A DNA stretch of 41,398 nucleotides from an uncultured Dorea sp. (GTDB lineage Bacteria > Bacillota > Clostridia > Lachnospirales > Lachnospiraceae): contig CAKRAT010000014.1 of NCBI GenBank assembly GCA_934295165.1, positions 1 to 41,398 on the forward strand, written 5' to 3'. Below, one piece after another: positions 8,075-16,086 of the stretch (position 1 is its first letter; every line of letters starts with the position of its first letter). Under the pieces are notes generated by a model, which was given only the letters and a program-made list of their open reading frames with translations, had not been told where the DNA came from and ran no database searches. Position numbers and translations under genes: made by a program.

Positions 8075-8287
8075 CGGAATAAAAGTTGGAAAGGCATTCC
8101 AGTGAATATGGAATCATCGATGGTACTTCTTAGATAAAAAAATCGGCCGTTAGTTTTCAAAAAATCCACTGTTTGAGCCGAACGGCGAGTTTGGATTTTT
8201 TGAAAGCTGTTTTTAGGCCGATTTTTTTATCTTAGAAGTTCCCGATGATGGAATCTGAACAGGAATGCCTTTCCAACTTTTATTCCG
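8075..8287 (-). other. Giant hairpin I of element copy 2 (likely bidirectional terminator)
   Basis: A perfect 26-bp helix joins 8075-8100 to 8262-8287. A 24-bp helix joins 8125-8148 to 8217-8240, with one T-T mismatch in CTTAG/CTTAG. A perfect 14-bp helix joins 8155-8168 to 8192-8205. The apex is CTGTTTGA, GCCG-AA-CGGC, GAGTTT. The inner GGCC stem is followed by a run of T on both strands, so it could stop transcription from thrH and from sulP. Confidence 0.85.
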
Positions 8288-8310
8288 GTTCGGGTAGCCA
8301 GCTTAGCAAA

Positions 8311-9954
8311 TTAACTAGAAATCTCCTCCGCATGCGCAAGCGCCGCCGATATATTCGGACAGAAATTCTCCCGCCCAACCAGCTCCACGAATCCAGCCTT
8401 CTCCATAACCTTCATCGGCTGTTCATTCACATGCGAGAATACAAGCGTAATCCCCTTACTTTCACACACCTTTGTCAGGTTAAATAAAGCATTCATAGCA
8501 GTACTGTCGATCGCCGGAACACTTCTCATACGAAGGATCAGGCAGGTCGTAAAGTCTTTGACAACAATGTGCTCGATCGTATCTGCGGCACCGAAGAACA
8601 ATGGTCCGGTGATCTCGTAGACACGAATCTGCAGTGGAAGTTTTTTAAGATATTCATCCACATCCGGTGTGTCATCGTCCACATAAGTCCAGCCGTCTAC
8701 ATGTGTTTCCTCACTCATACGTTTGATGAAGAGAAGACATGCAAGCACCATACCAATCTCGATCGCAACCACAAGGTCGAACAGGATCGTGAGAATAAAT
8801 GTTGCAAATAATACGATGATATCACTCTTCGGTGCAGTGCGGACCAGGTGTATAAATGTACGCCACTGGCACATATTGTAGGCAACGATGAACAGGATCG
8901 CTGCGATGGCCGGCATCGGGATCATTCCGGCGAACGGCATCAGTACGACGAGTACGATGACCAGCGTGACAGAATGTACCATTCCTGCAACCGGTGTACG
9001 TCCGCCATTCTTGATGTTGGCAGCGGTTCTTGCAATTGCGCCTGTTGCAGGGATACCGCCGAATAATGCAGATGCGATATTTCCGGCACCCTGTGCAACC
9101 AGTTCCATGTCGGAGCGGTGCTTTCCGTTGATCATTCCGTCTGCGACAACGCAGGAAAGGAGTGATTCAATTGCAGCAAGTACTGCGATGGTAAATGCAT
9201 TCGGAATCGCATTTTCCACAATCTGCAGATTCACGGTCGGCAGATGAAATGCCGGAAGAGAATTGCTGATTGTATAAAGATTTCCAATCGTGGCAACTTT
9301 AAGCGGAAGGAACTTTACCATCAGACTTCCGACGATAACGGCGATCAGGGACCCCGGGATCTTTTTGAAAATCACCGGGGAGATGATCAGGATTGCAAGG
9401 CTTACGATACCGACGATCAAAGCATGGGTATTCATCGTGGAAATATTTTCGATAAATGCTTTGAATTTTTCGGTCGTTTCGATTGGCTTTACGCCGTCCG
9501 GATAAGTCACTCCGAAGAAATCCTTCAACTGTCCGATTACGATTGTAACAGCAATTCCAGAAGTGAAGCCTGTTGTGATCGTGTACGGGATGAACTTGAT
9601 CAGGCTTCCGAAATGGCAGAGTCCCATCAGGATCAGGAAGATCCCTGCAAGAATAGTTGAAATCACGAGCCCGTCCAGTCCGTCTTTTGCAACAATGCCT
9701 GCAACAATCGTTGCAAATGCAGCGGTCGGTCCGGCAATCTGTACACTGCTTCCGCCGAGTGCGGAGATGACGAATCCCGCAACGATTGCAGTGAAGATCC
9801 CGGCTTGCGGTCCGACACCGGATGCCAGTGCAAGTGCGATGGACAGCGGAAGTGCGATGACCGCAACGATGATTCCGGCAGTCATGTCTTTGACAAACTG
9901 GGTACGGTCGTAAGATTTCAGTGAAGTCAGTAACATTGGTTTCAATGAATTCAT
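8311..9954 (-). CDS. SulP-family anion transporter with STAS domain
   Basis: This 547-residue inner-membrane carrier belongs to the SLC26/SulP group, which moves sulfate, bicarbonate or dicarboxylates. The N-terminal two thirds hold many hydrophobic segments, beginning DMTAGIIVAVIALPLSIALA and including the signature GPTAAFATIVAGIVAK. The last 130 or so residues form a cytoplasmic STAS domain with the conserved VPAIDSTAMNALF loop. The substrate cannot be read from sequence. The ATG at 9954 follows GAGAGGG about 14 nt upstream on the minus strand. The gene is divergent from mgtE and its 3' side is the second structured element. Confidence 0.9.
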   Translation of the reverse strand: MNSLKPMLLTSLKSYDRTQFVKDMTAGIIVAVIALPLSIALALASGVGPQAGIFTAIVAGFVISALGGSSVQIAGPTAAFATIVAGIVAKDGLDGLVISTILAGIFLILMGLCHFGSLIKFIPYTITTGFTSGIAVTIVIGQLKDFFGVTYPDGVKPIETTEKFKAFIENISTMNTHALIVGIVSLAILIISPVIFKKIPGSLIAVIVGSLMVKFLPLKVATIGNLYTISNSLPAFHLPTVNLQIVENAIPNAFTIAVLAAIESLLSCVVADGMINGKHRSDMELVAQGAGNIASALFGGIPATGAIARTAANIKNGGRTPVAGMVHSVTLVIVLVVLMPFAGMIPMPAIAAILFIVAYNMCQWRTFIHLVRTAPKSDIIVLFATFILTILFDLVVAIEIGMVLACLLFIKRMSEETHVDGWTYVDDDTPDVDEYLKKLPLQIRVYEITGPLFFGAADTIEHIVVKDFTTCLILRMRSVPAIDSTAMNALFNLTKVCESKGITLVFSHVNEQPMKVMEKAGFVELVGRENFCPNISAALAHAEEISS

Positions 9955-10208
9955 GTGTTAATTTTACCCTCTCTTTAGTTTTATTCCTTTAATCTATAAA
10001 AACAACTTCAAAAGTATAACATAAGAAGAAAGCCGGAGGGGGCGTGTTCGCATTTATATACAATCTGATGGAAAAATATGGCAATTTCAGGCAGTCAGAA
10101 AGTAATATATATAAATAAGAAAAAGAGTAGTAAAAAATGCTTTTGAAGATGTATGGAATATATATAGAAAATTTAAGGAAATATATCGGATTGTACACAG
10201 AAAAAGGC

Positions 10209-10237
10209 TTGAAATTCATACTGTGAAAGTCTATAAT
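10209..10237 (+). promoter_or_regulatory. Promoter of mgtE
   Basis: TTGAAA (10209-10214) and a consensus TATAAT (10232-10237) are spaced by 17 nt. Transcription would begin near 10244, giving a leader of about 345 nt before mgtE. Confidence 0.7.
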
Positions 10238-10243
10238 ATGTTG

Positions 10244-10588
10244 CGGGCAGTAAATAATATTGCACACGATAGTTAGAAAATGAATGAAAAATTCAATGAA
10301 AAAGGCAGGTGAACAGAATGGACGGTTGCGATAGTCATGGGCGAAGTAGCAGCATAGGATGGAAATTAAAAAGTTTATTAAGCAACAGTCGGTTCTGTTG
10401 GCTTTAGCTATATCATAGATTTCTTTTATTTCTTATCCTATTTCCCAATGAGTATTACAAGTGAATAATAGCAGTCGTTTGATGGAGGATATAATTGTTA
10501 CATATCCTGCAGTGTGTTTATGGTGAAGAAAACCGGGACATGCATATCCGGTTAGACGCATAAGGAAAAAAGGGTAGGAGGTAGAGGT
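10244..10588 (+). promoter_or_regulatory. Long leader of mgtE, possible cis-regulatory RNA
   Basis: The sulP-mgtE gap is 634 bp. Bases 9955-10200 are AT-rich with nothing recognisable beyond the sulP ribosome site. The promoter is followed by a 345-nt leader holding a small reading frame (10318-10407), a hairpin at its end (CAACAG 10383-10388 with CTGTTG 10395-10400) and a second one (AACCGG 10531-10536 with CCGGTT 10548-10553). I could not match the M-box consensus. No terminator with a T run is visible. Confidence 0.4.
10318..10407 (+). CDS. Possible 29-codon leader peptide upstream of mgtE
   Basis: An ATG at 10318 follows GGCAGGTGA at a workable distance and opens a 29-residue frame beginning MDGCDSHGRSSSIGW and ending SRFCWL. 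Its last codons form a 6-bp hairpin. It may be a regulatory leader peptide or a chance frame; there is no proline or acidic run as in MgtL-type leaders. Confidence 0.25.
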   Translation: MDGCDSHGRSSSIGWKLKSLLSNSRFCWL

Positions 10589-11977
10589 ATGGAAAATAAA
10601 GATTACACAGCCGAGATACTGGAAATCATCAGAAGTAATACGTCACCAGGCATTATGAGAAGCAGACTGGAAGATTATCATGCAAATGACCTTGCAGAAG
10701 TATTTCCACAGCTGAAGGTGGCAGAGAGAAGGAAAATCTGCAGAATTCTTGATCTGGACATGCTTTCTGATATCTTTGAACATATCGATGAACAGGAAGC
10801 AGCAGAATACCTGGATGAGATGGACATTAAAAAAGCAGCGGCAATCCTTTCCGCAATGGAGACGGACGCAGTTGTGGATGTCCTGCAGATGATTCCGAAA
10901 GAGAAGAAAAATGTTCTGATTGAATTAATGGATGACGATGCCAGAAAAGATATGGCAATCATCGCTTCCTTTGATGAGGATGAGATTGGAAGCAGAATGA
11001 CAACGAACTGCATCATGATCCGTGAGAATCTGACGGTGAAGCAGGCAATGAGCAGTCTGGTAGACCAGGCGGCAAAGAACGATAACATTTCTACGTTATT
11101 CATGGTAACGGAAGATAATACATTTTATGGAGCAATGGATCTGAAAGATCTGATCATTGCAAGACAGGAATCTCCGTTAGAGAATCTGATCGCAACATCG
11201 TATCCATATGTATATGGTAATGAGCTGATCGATGACTGTATCGAGAGACTGAAAGATTATTCCGAGGATTCGATTCCGGTACTGGATAATGAAAACAAGC
11301 TTCTCGGAGTCATCACATCCCAGAGCATGGTAGACCTGGTCGATGATGAGATGGGTGAAGACTATGCGAAGTTCGCCGGTCTGACCGCTGAGGAAGATCT
11401 GAAAGAGCCATTAAGAGAGAGTATCAAGAAGAGACTTCCGTGGCTTCTGGTACTGCTGGGACTGGGAATGGTCGTTTCATCAGTAGTCGGTCTGTTTGAA
11501 GAAGTCGTAAGCCAGCTTACAATCATCATGTGCTTCCAGTCACTGATCCTGGATATGGCAGGTAACGTAGGTACACAGTCACTGGCTGTAACGATCCGTG
11601 TACTGATGGATGAGTCACTGACCGGAAAGCAGAAGGTGGAACTGGTATTCAAAGAAATGAAGATTGCATTCTCGAATGGATCGATCCTTGGAATTCTGTC
11701 GTTTGCACTGATCGGGCTTTACATTGCATTATTCAAAGGAAAGACATTTATATTCGCATATGCGGTATCCGGATGTATCGGAGTCTCACTGCTGCTGGCA
11801 ATGGTGATTTCGGGAGCGGTCGGAACACTGATTCCGCTGTTCTTTAAGAAGATCCATGTAGACCCGGCGGTTGCTTCGGGACCATTGATCACAACGGTCA
11901 ATGACCTTGTGGCAGTCGTATCTTATTACGGACTGAGCTGGATCTTCCTGATCAATATGATGCATCTGGCTGGTTGA
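10589..11977 (+). CDS. mgtE: Magnesium transporter MgtE
   Basis: This 462-residue magnesium channel has the standard layout. An acidic helical N domain (about 1-130) holds repeated DxxxEAAEYLDEMD-like stretches, followed by paired CBS domains (about 135-255). The C-terminal pore of five membrane segments (about 280-462) includes GNVGTQSLAVTIR and the closing GPLITTVNDLVAVVSYYG, both family signatures. AGGAGG at 10576-10581 sets the ATG. In characterised MgtE the cytosolic domains bind magnesium and shut the pore. The unusually long leader suggests added control of expression. A LysR gene follows 33 nt downstream. Confidence 0.95.
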   Translation: MENKDYTAEILEIIRSNTSPGIMRSRLEDYHANDLAEVFPQLKVAERRKICRILDLDMLSDIFEHIDEQEAAEYLDEMDIKKAAAILSAMETDAVVDVLQMIPKEKKNVLIELMDDDARKDMAIIASFDEDEIGSRMTTNCIMIRENLTVKQAMSSLVDQAAKNDNISTLFMVTEDNTFYGAMDLKDLIIARQESPLENLIATSYPYVYGNELIDDCIERLKDYSEDSIPVLDNENKLLGVITSQSMVDLVDDEMGEDYAKFAGLTAEEDLKEPLRESIKKRLPWLLVLLGLGMVVSSVVGLFEEVVSQLTIIMCFQSLILDMAGNVGTQSLAVTIRVLMDESLTGKQKVELVFKEMKIAFSNGSILGILSFALIGLYIALFKGKTFIFAYAVSGCIGVSLLLAMVISGAVGTLIPLFFKKIHVDPAVASGPLITTVNDLVAVVSYYGLSWIFLINMMHLAG

Positions 11978-12010
11978 TTTTAAATATAGTTAGAATGAAG
12001 ACAGATAATC

Positions 12011-12919
12011 ATGGACATTAAAGATTTAAACGTATTTCATACAATAGCAAAAGAAGAAAGTATTGCAAAGGCATCCCGCATTCTCTATATGACACCTCAG
12101 GGGATCAGTAAGATCGTAAAGAACCTGGAGGCAGAGATGGGATGCCGTCTCTTTACGCGGAACAAATCCGGCATGCAGCTTACGGAGAGTGGGAGACGTT
12201 TTTTAGAGTATGCGGATAAGGACATCGAAGATTACTATCAGGTGAAGAAGGATATTCTGCATATAGAACAAAGGCAGCGCAAAGTTGTAGATCTGTTGTC
12301 GGCATATGGAATCCTCCGTATGGTAACACCGGACTGTATCACAGAATTCTGTAAGCAGTATCCGGATATCGAATTCCACTACAGAGAATATCCGGATCTG
12401 CAGGCAGAGCGTCTGTTTGCAGAGAATGAAGGAAATGTTGCATTTTCTATCGGGGAATTCGATAAGGAATTGTATCATATCGTTCCATTAGAAACATTTC
12501 CAATCAAACTTCTTGTGAATGAACAGGACCCGTTAAGTGGGCGGAAAAGTGTGACGATAGAAGACCTGAAGGGCAGACCATTATATATCGAGAGCAGTCA
12601 GTTCGCAATCTATCATCAGATCATGCAGAAATGTGAAGAGTCCGGATTCCGTCCGGATATCGCATTTAAGAGCAGCGGATTCAGCCTGTGCCATAAGATG
12701 GTGAAGGCGAATAAGGGAATCTCTGTGACGGTGGATTTTGTCTTTGATGATATGAAAGAACAGGGATTGAAACTGATTCCGTTTTCGGATGGTGTGTACG
12801 AGTGGAAAGCATGCATGATCACCAGAAAAGAGGAGACGGAAAATGAAGCGGTTCAGTGTTTCAGGGAATTTATCCAGGAGTGGATTGAGAAGATCAAGCA
12901 GGGAGAGATTATCCGGTAA
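12011..12919 (+). CDS. LysR-family transcriptional regulator
   Basis: This 302-residue protein has a winged helix-turn-helix at residues 1-60 (MDIKDLNVFHTIAKEES, ASRILYMTPQGISKIVKNLE) and a periplasmic-binding-protein-like effector domain from about residue 90 onward. The divergence within the effector domain prevents naming a ligand. It lies 33 nt after mgtE on the same strand, probably co-transcribed, and is followed by a strong terminator. The ribosome site before ATG 12011 is weak, which fits low expression of a regulator. Its target could be mgtE or an unlinked gene. Confidence 0.9.
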   Translation: MDIKDLNVFHTIAKEESIAKASRILYMTPQGISKIVKNLEAEMGCRLFTRNKSGMQLTESGRRFLEYADKDIEDYYQVKKDILHIEQRQRKVVDLLSAYGILRMVTPDCITEFCKQYPDIEFHYREYPDLQAERLFAENEGNVAFSIGEFDKELYHIVPLETFPIKLLVNEQDPLSGRKSVTIEDLKGRPLYIESSQFAIYHQIMQKCEESGFRPDIAFKSSGFSLCHKMVKANKGISVTVDFVFDDMKEQGLKLIPFSDGVYEWKACMITRKEETENEAVQCFREFIQEWIEKIKQGEIIR

Positions 12920-12985
12920 GATTCAGATCACTGATATGAATCGATATACGTTTGACAGAAGTTCCGGCTGTCAGGTTCTGCAGGT

Positions 12986-13007
12986 GTAGACGGGATGTAG
13001 ACGGGAT
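12986..13007 (+). repeat. 11-bp tandem duplication
   Basis: GTAGACGGGAT occurs twice back to back (12986-12996 and 12997-13007) in the gap after the LysR gene. No function is apparent. Confidence 0.7.
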
Positions 13008-13061
13008 GTGAGCTGCGATAGTAAGAAAAAAGTTGATATAGAGTAACAAAAAGTTGAGGAT

Positions 13062-13117
13062 AAGCCATAAATTCTGCATTGTTAACAAATTGACGGTGCA
13101 GGGATTATGGCTTTTTT
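13062..13117 (+). terminator. Intrinsic terminator after the LysR gene
   Basis: AAGCCATAA (13062-13070) pairs with TTATGGCTT (13105-13113), and the inner CTGCA pairs with TGCAG. Six T residues follow (13112-13117). It closes the mgtE-lysR unit. Confidence 0.85.
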
Positions 13118-13164
13118 GTATAGAAATTCTTCGTTTATAGATATCTTGAATGGGGCTTAAGACT

Positions 13165-13237
13165 TATAGAAAATCCCACTTTAACAAATAAATTTTCTAT
13201 AGCTATAATGTAAATATATGGGCATTGGGGAATGCCC
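13165..13237 (+). promoter_or_regulatory. Promoter, operator-like palindrome and 5' hairpin of the CGAxxG gene
   Basis: TTAACA (13181-13186) and TATAAT (13204-13209) are 17 nt apart. A perfect 10-bp inverted repeat, TATAGAAAAT (13165-13174) and ATTTTCTATA (13192-13201), brackets the -35 box and is a good operator candidate for an unknown regulator. Just after the expected start site, GGGCATT (13220-13226) and AATGCCC (13231-13237) form a perfect hairpin with a GGGG loop, probably an mRNA-stabilising 5' stem. Confidence 0.7.
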
Positions 13238-13274
13238 GGAGTAAATTTATTTATTGTATTAGGAGGTATTACTT

Positions 13275-13799
13275 ATGAACATCGGAGTAACAGAAATCAG
13301 CCCAAGAGCGGTGCAGAGAGCAGCGGAGAAGAATTTTAAAAGTGGATATTATTGCTGTGAGGCACTGATGTGTACGATCCGTGACGAGTTCAAACTGGAT
13401 GTACCAAAAGAAGTTATCGCAATGTCATCCGGTATGGCTGTCGGAGCAGGAAAATCCGGCTGTGCCTGCGGTGCATTCAATGGCGGTCTGCTTGCACTTG
13501 GAATGTTCTTCGGAAGAACAGAGCAGGATGGACCAACCAATCCAAAGAGTATCAAATGTATGGAGCTTGTGCATGAACTGCATGACTGGTTCAAGAAAGC
13601 CAACGGAAAGAATGCGATCTGCTGCAGAGTCCTGACGAAAGAATTCAATATGGGACAGGGCGAGCACAAAGAACAGTGTATCTATTACACAGGGCTGTGT
13701 GCATGGAAGGTAGCGCAGATCGTCTGTCGTGAGCTGGGCATCAAGAACCTGGATGAGATTGATGAACCGGCAGAACGTCGTGCAATTGCAGATATCTAA
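13275..13799 (+). CDS. C_GCAxxG_C_C family probable redox protein
   Basis: This 174-residue cytoplasmic protein carries the spaced cysteines of this putative redox family: C27/C28 in YYCCEAL, the CGAxxG box (C65-G66-A67-F-N-G), a CC pair in AICCRVL, and further cysteines in EQCIYYTGLC. The family is thought to bind a metal or cluster, but its reaction is unknown. TAGGAGG sits before ATG 13275. It is first in a likely two-gene unit with the TDT-type transporter. The promoter palindrome suggests it is regulated. Confidence 0.85.
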   Translation: MNIGVTEISPRAVQRAAEKNFKSGYYCCEALMCTIRDEFKLDVPKEVIAMSSGMAVGAGKSGCACGAFNGGLLALGMFFGRTEQDGPTNPKSIKCMELVHELHDWFKKANGKNAICCRVLTKEFNMGQGEHKEQCIYYTGLCAWKVAQIVCRELGIKNLDEIDEPAERRAIADI

Positions 13800-13887
13800 G
13801 ATGCAGATATCGTATAGTAAAAATCTGATATCGTAGATCTGAAGGAAGAGAACTAAAGTATTGGACTGGAAAGGAAGACAAGAAATT

Positions 13888-14808
13888 ATGAAAGATGTAA
13901 TCAAAAGAGTACCGATTCCGATCTGCGGAGTCATGCTTGGAGCAGCAGCCCTGGGTAACCTGCTTCAGAGCTATTCCGAAGGAATCCGTTATGTGTGTGG
14001 AGTGTTTGCAGCATTTTTGCTGGTTCTGGCACTTCTGAAACTGATCATGTTCCCGGGAGCCGTGAAGGAAGATATGAAGAATCCGATCATGGCAAGCGTA
14101 TCCGGAACATTTCCAATGGCGCTTATGATCTTAAGTACTTATGTGAAGCCATTCATCGGACAGGCAGCTTACTATATCTGGCTGTTTGCGATCGCATTAC
14201 ATATCGTGCTGATTATTTATTTTACTGTAAAATTCGTATTCAAACTGCAGATGCCAAAGGTATTCGCAAGTTATTATATTGTATATGTAGGAATTGCTGT
14301 TGCGGCTGTTACAGCACCTGCTTATGAGAAACTTGCAATCGGAAGTGCAGCATTCTGGTTCGGATTTGTGACACTGATCCTGTTACTGATCCTGGTTACA
14401 TACCGGTATGTGACGGTGAAAGAAGTACCGGATCCGGCAAAACCACTGATCTGTATTTATGCGGCACCTACAAGTCTCTGTATCGCAGGATATGTACAGT
14501 CTGTAATGCCAAAATCTTACGGATTCCTGATGGGAATGTTCGTCGTTGCAACGGTGATCTACATCTTTTCACTTGTGAAAGCAATCGGCTATCTGAAGAT
14601 GCCATTTTTCCCAAGTTATGCAGCATTTACCTTCCCATTTGTCATCAGTGCGATTGCTTCGAAACAGACGATGGCATGTGCAATGAATATGGGACATCCA
14701 ATGCCGTTCCTGAAATATGTGGTACTGATCGAGACGGTCATTGCGGTCGTTCTGGTTGTGTATACTTATATCCGGTTTATGGGATTTGTGTTTGGCGGGA
14801 AGAAGTAA
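13888..14808 (+). CDS. TDT-family (TehA-like) transporter
   Basis: This membrane protein of about 306 residues has ten or so hydrophobic segments and the opening PIPICGVMLGAAALGNLL, typical of the tellurite-resistance/dicarboxylate transporter family, whose SLAC1/TehA-like members are anion channels or carriers. Other family traits are GTFPMALMILSTY and PTSLCIAGY. ATG 13888 follows AAGGAAG. A TTG at 13861 in the same frame has GAAGGAAGAG upstream and would add nine residues, so the start is not certain. The substrate is unknown. It lies 88 nt after the CGAxxG gene with no terminator between. Confidence 0.85.
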   Translation: MKDVIKRVPIPICGVMLGAAALGNLLQSYSEGIRYVCGVFAAFLLVLALLKLIMFPGAVKEDMKNPIMASVSGTFPMALMILSTYVKPFIGQAAYYIWLFAIALHIVLIIYFTVKFVFKLQMPKVFASYYIVYVGIAVAAVTAPAYEKLAIGSAAFWFGFVTLILLLILVTYRYVTVKEVPDPAKPLICIYAAPTSLCIAGYVQSVMPKSYGFLMGMFVVATVIYIFSLVKAIGYLKMPFFPSYAAFTFPFVISAIASKQTMACAMNMGHPMPFLKYVVLIETVIAVVLVVYTYIRFMGFVFGGKK

Positions 14809-14845
14809 TCCGTTGCAGGATAATAGAAGAATAATGAGATGTGAA

Positions 14846-14878
14846 AATGCACTTGAGCCTTTGTGGTTCAAGTGCATT
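14846..14878 (+). terminator. Hairpin after the TDT transporter gene
   Basis: A perfect 11-bp stem, AATGCACTTGA (14846-14856) with TCAAGTGCATT (14868-14878), has an 11-nt loop. Only a weak T stretch follows, so termination may be partial. Confidence 0.65.
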
Positions 14879-14879
14879 C

Positions 14880-14908
14880 TTGCATAGTTTTGAAAAAGCG
14901 GTTATACT
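14880..14908 (+). promoter_or_regulatory. Possible promoter of the AAA-like ATPase gene
   Basis: TTGCAT (14880-14885) and TATACT (14903-14908) are 17 nt apart, directly after the hairpin and about 30 nt before the ATG. Confidence 0.4.
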
Positions 14909-14938
14909 CATAAGTATCAATAAGAGGAGGCTGCCTAT

Positions 14939-16084
14939 ATGTCAAAACGATTTTGCGCGACAGGAACGTGTATTCCGGAAAAAAATTATATGGTAGATAT
15001 CAGTGGACGGATTGACCGGATTATTCGGGAATATATTGAAAAAGGTCAGTATTTTACGATTAATCGTGCACGTCAGTATGGAAAGACAACGACGCTTTAT
15101 CTACTGGAACGGCGTCTGAGAGAAGATTATATTGTGCTGAGTCTCAGCTTTGAAGCTGCAGACGAATATTTTGAATCGTTAAGTAGCCTGGCCGAGGGTC
15201 TGGTTATGGATATCGGCGAATGTCTGAAAGCACAAAATGTAGATACAGATATCATAGATGAATGGAACAGTCCTCTGTCAGAGCGTTTTCCGATGCGTTC
15301 ATTGGGGATAAAGATCAGTTCTTTATGCAGAACATGTGGAAAAAGAATCGTGCTTATGATCGATGAGGTGGATAAAAGCTCAGATAATCAGATATTCTTA
15401 TCGTTTTTAGGATTGTTAAGAGAAAAATATCTGAAATGGCAGCAGGGAAAAGACGAGACATTCCAGTCGGTGATTCTGGCTGGGGTCTATGATGTGAAAA
15501 CATTAAAATTAAAACTGCATCCACAAGAAGAGATGAAATATAACAGTCCATGGAATATTGCAGTAGATTTTCAGATGGATATGAGTTTTGACTGTGAAGA
15601 TATAGAATCTATGTTAGAAGAGTATGAAGCGGAACATCAGACGGGAATGCATATACGGGATATCGCAGGGATGATATATGATTATACTTCTGGTTATCCG
15701 TATCTGGTGTCCAGAATCTGTCAGCTTATCGATGAGAGAGTAGTGGAAATGTTCAGAGATGAGGCATCTGTTTGGACGAAGGAAGGAGTTCTGGCGGCAA
15801 TCAAGATTTTGCTGAAAGAACCGAATACACTGTTTGATGACATGACGAAAAAATTGCTGGATTATCCGCAATTAAAGGAGATGCTTCAGAATATCCTTTT
15901 CGGAGGAATTGATTTTCCGTTTAAAAGAGAAACGCCGATGGTTGACCTTGGAGTTACGTTTGGATTTTTAAAAGATAAGAATGGTATTGTTGCAGTTTCC
16001 AACCGGATTTTTGAAACGCAGTTTTATGAAGTGTTTTATGCGGAGAGAGCAATTAATAATAAAATATTTGAGGTAGTAGTATAA
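14939..16084 (+). CDS. AAA-like domain ATPase
   Basis: This 381-residue protein resembles the AAA-like (AAA_35 / AAA-ATPase_like) proteins common in gut Clostridia. The nucleotide loop is degenerate: INRARQYGKTTTL lacks the first glycine of a classical Walker A, as is usual in this group. Walker B is IVLMIDEVDKS (about residues 136-146). Relatives often carry a C-terminal PD-(D/E)XK nuclease; here the protein ends about where that domain would begin and no nuclease motif is seen. GAGGAGG at 14924-14930 sets the ATG. The G3E GTPase gene starts 2 nt after its stop, so the two are surely co-transcribed. The role is unknown. Confidence 0.8.
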   Translation: MSKRFCATGTCIPEKNYMVDISGRIDRIIREYIEKGQYFTINRARQYGKTTTLYLLERRLREDYIVLSLSFEAADEYFESLSSLAEGLVMDIGECLKAQNVDTDIIDEWNSPLSERFPMRSLGIKISSLCRTCGKRIVLMIDEVDKSSDNQIFLSFLGLLREKYLKWQQGKDETFQSVILAGVYDVKTLKLKLHPQEEMKYNSPWNIAVDFQMDMSFDCEDIESMLEEYEAEHQTGMHIRDIAGMIYDYTSGYPYLVSRICQLIDERVVEMFRDEASVWTKEGVLAAIKILLKEPNTLFDDMTKKLLDYPQLKEMLQNILFGGIDFPFKRETPMVDLGVTFGFLKDKNGIVAVSNRIFETQFYEVFYAERAINNKIFEVVV

Positions 16085-16086
16085 AA

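Larger units (their letters stand above)
7735..8310 (-). repeat. Large structured intergenic element, copy 2
   Basis: The gap between thrH and sulP holds a diverged, inverted copy of the element at 4024-4675. Read on the minus strand, the order is again hairpin I, linker hairpin, hairpin II, directly after sulP and ending over the convergent thrH stop. The linker core GCCGGAAAATCAAGG and the block before hairpin II (TTATCATTGGCCA, then CACGACATGAGAAAG) are almost unchanged. This copy has an extra stretch of about 60 nt in the linker and lacks the apical part of hairpin II. No convincing gene lies inside. Function is unknown. Confidence 0.85.

Noticed and set aside
8245..8487. 80-codon frame spanning element copy 2 and the sulP end
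   Set aside because: It runs through hairpin arms and antisense to the STAS domain; a shadow frame.
10244..10588. M-box magnesium riboswitch before mgtE
   Set aside because: I could not find the conserved GTTAGGTGAGGCTCCT-type core or its partner segments in the leader.
12986..13007. CRISPR-like repeat
   Set aside because: Only two adjacent 11-bp copies without spacers.
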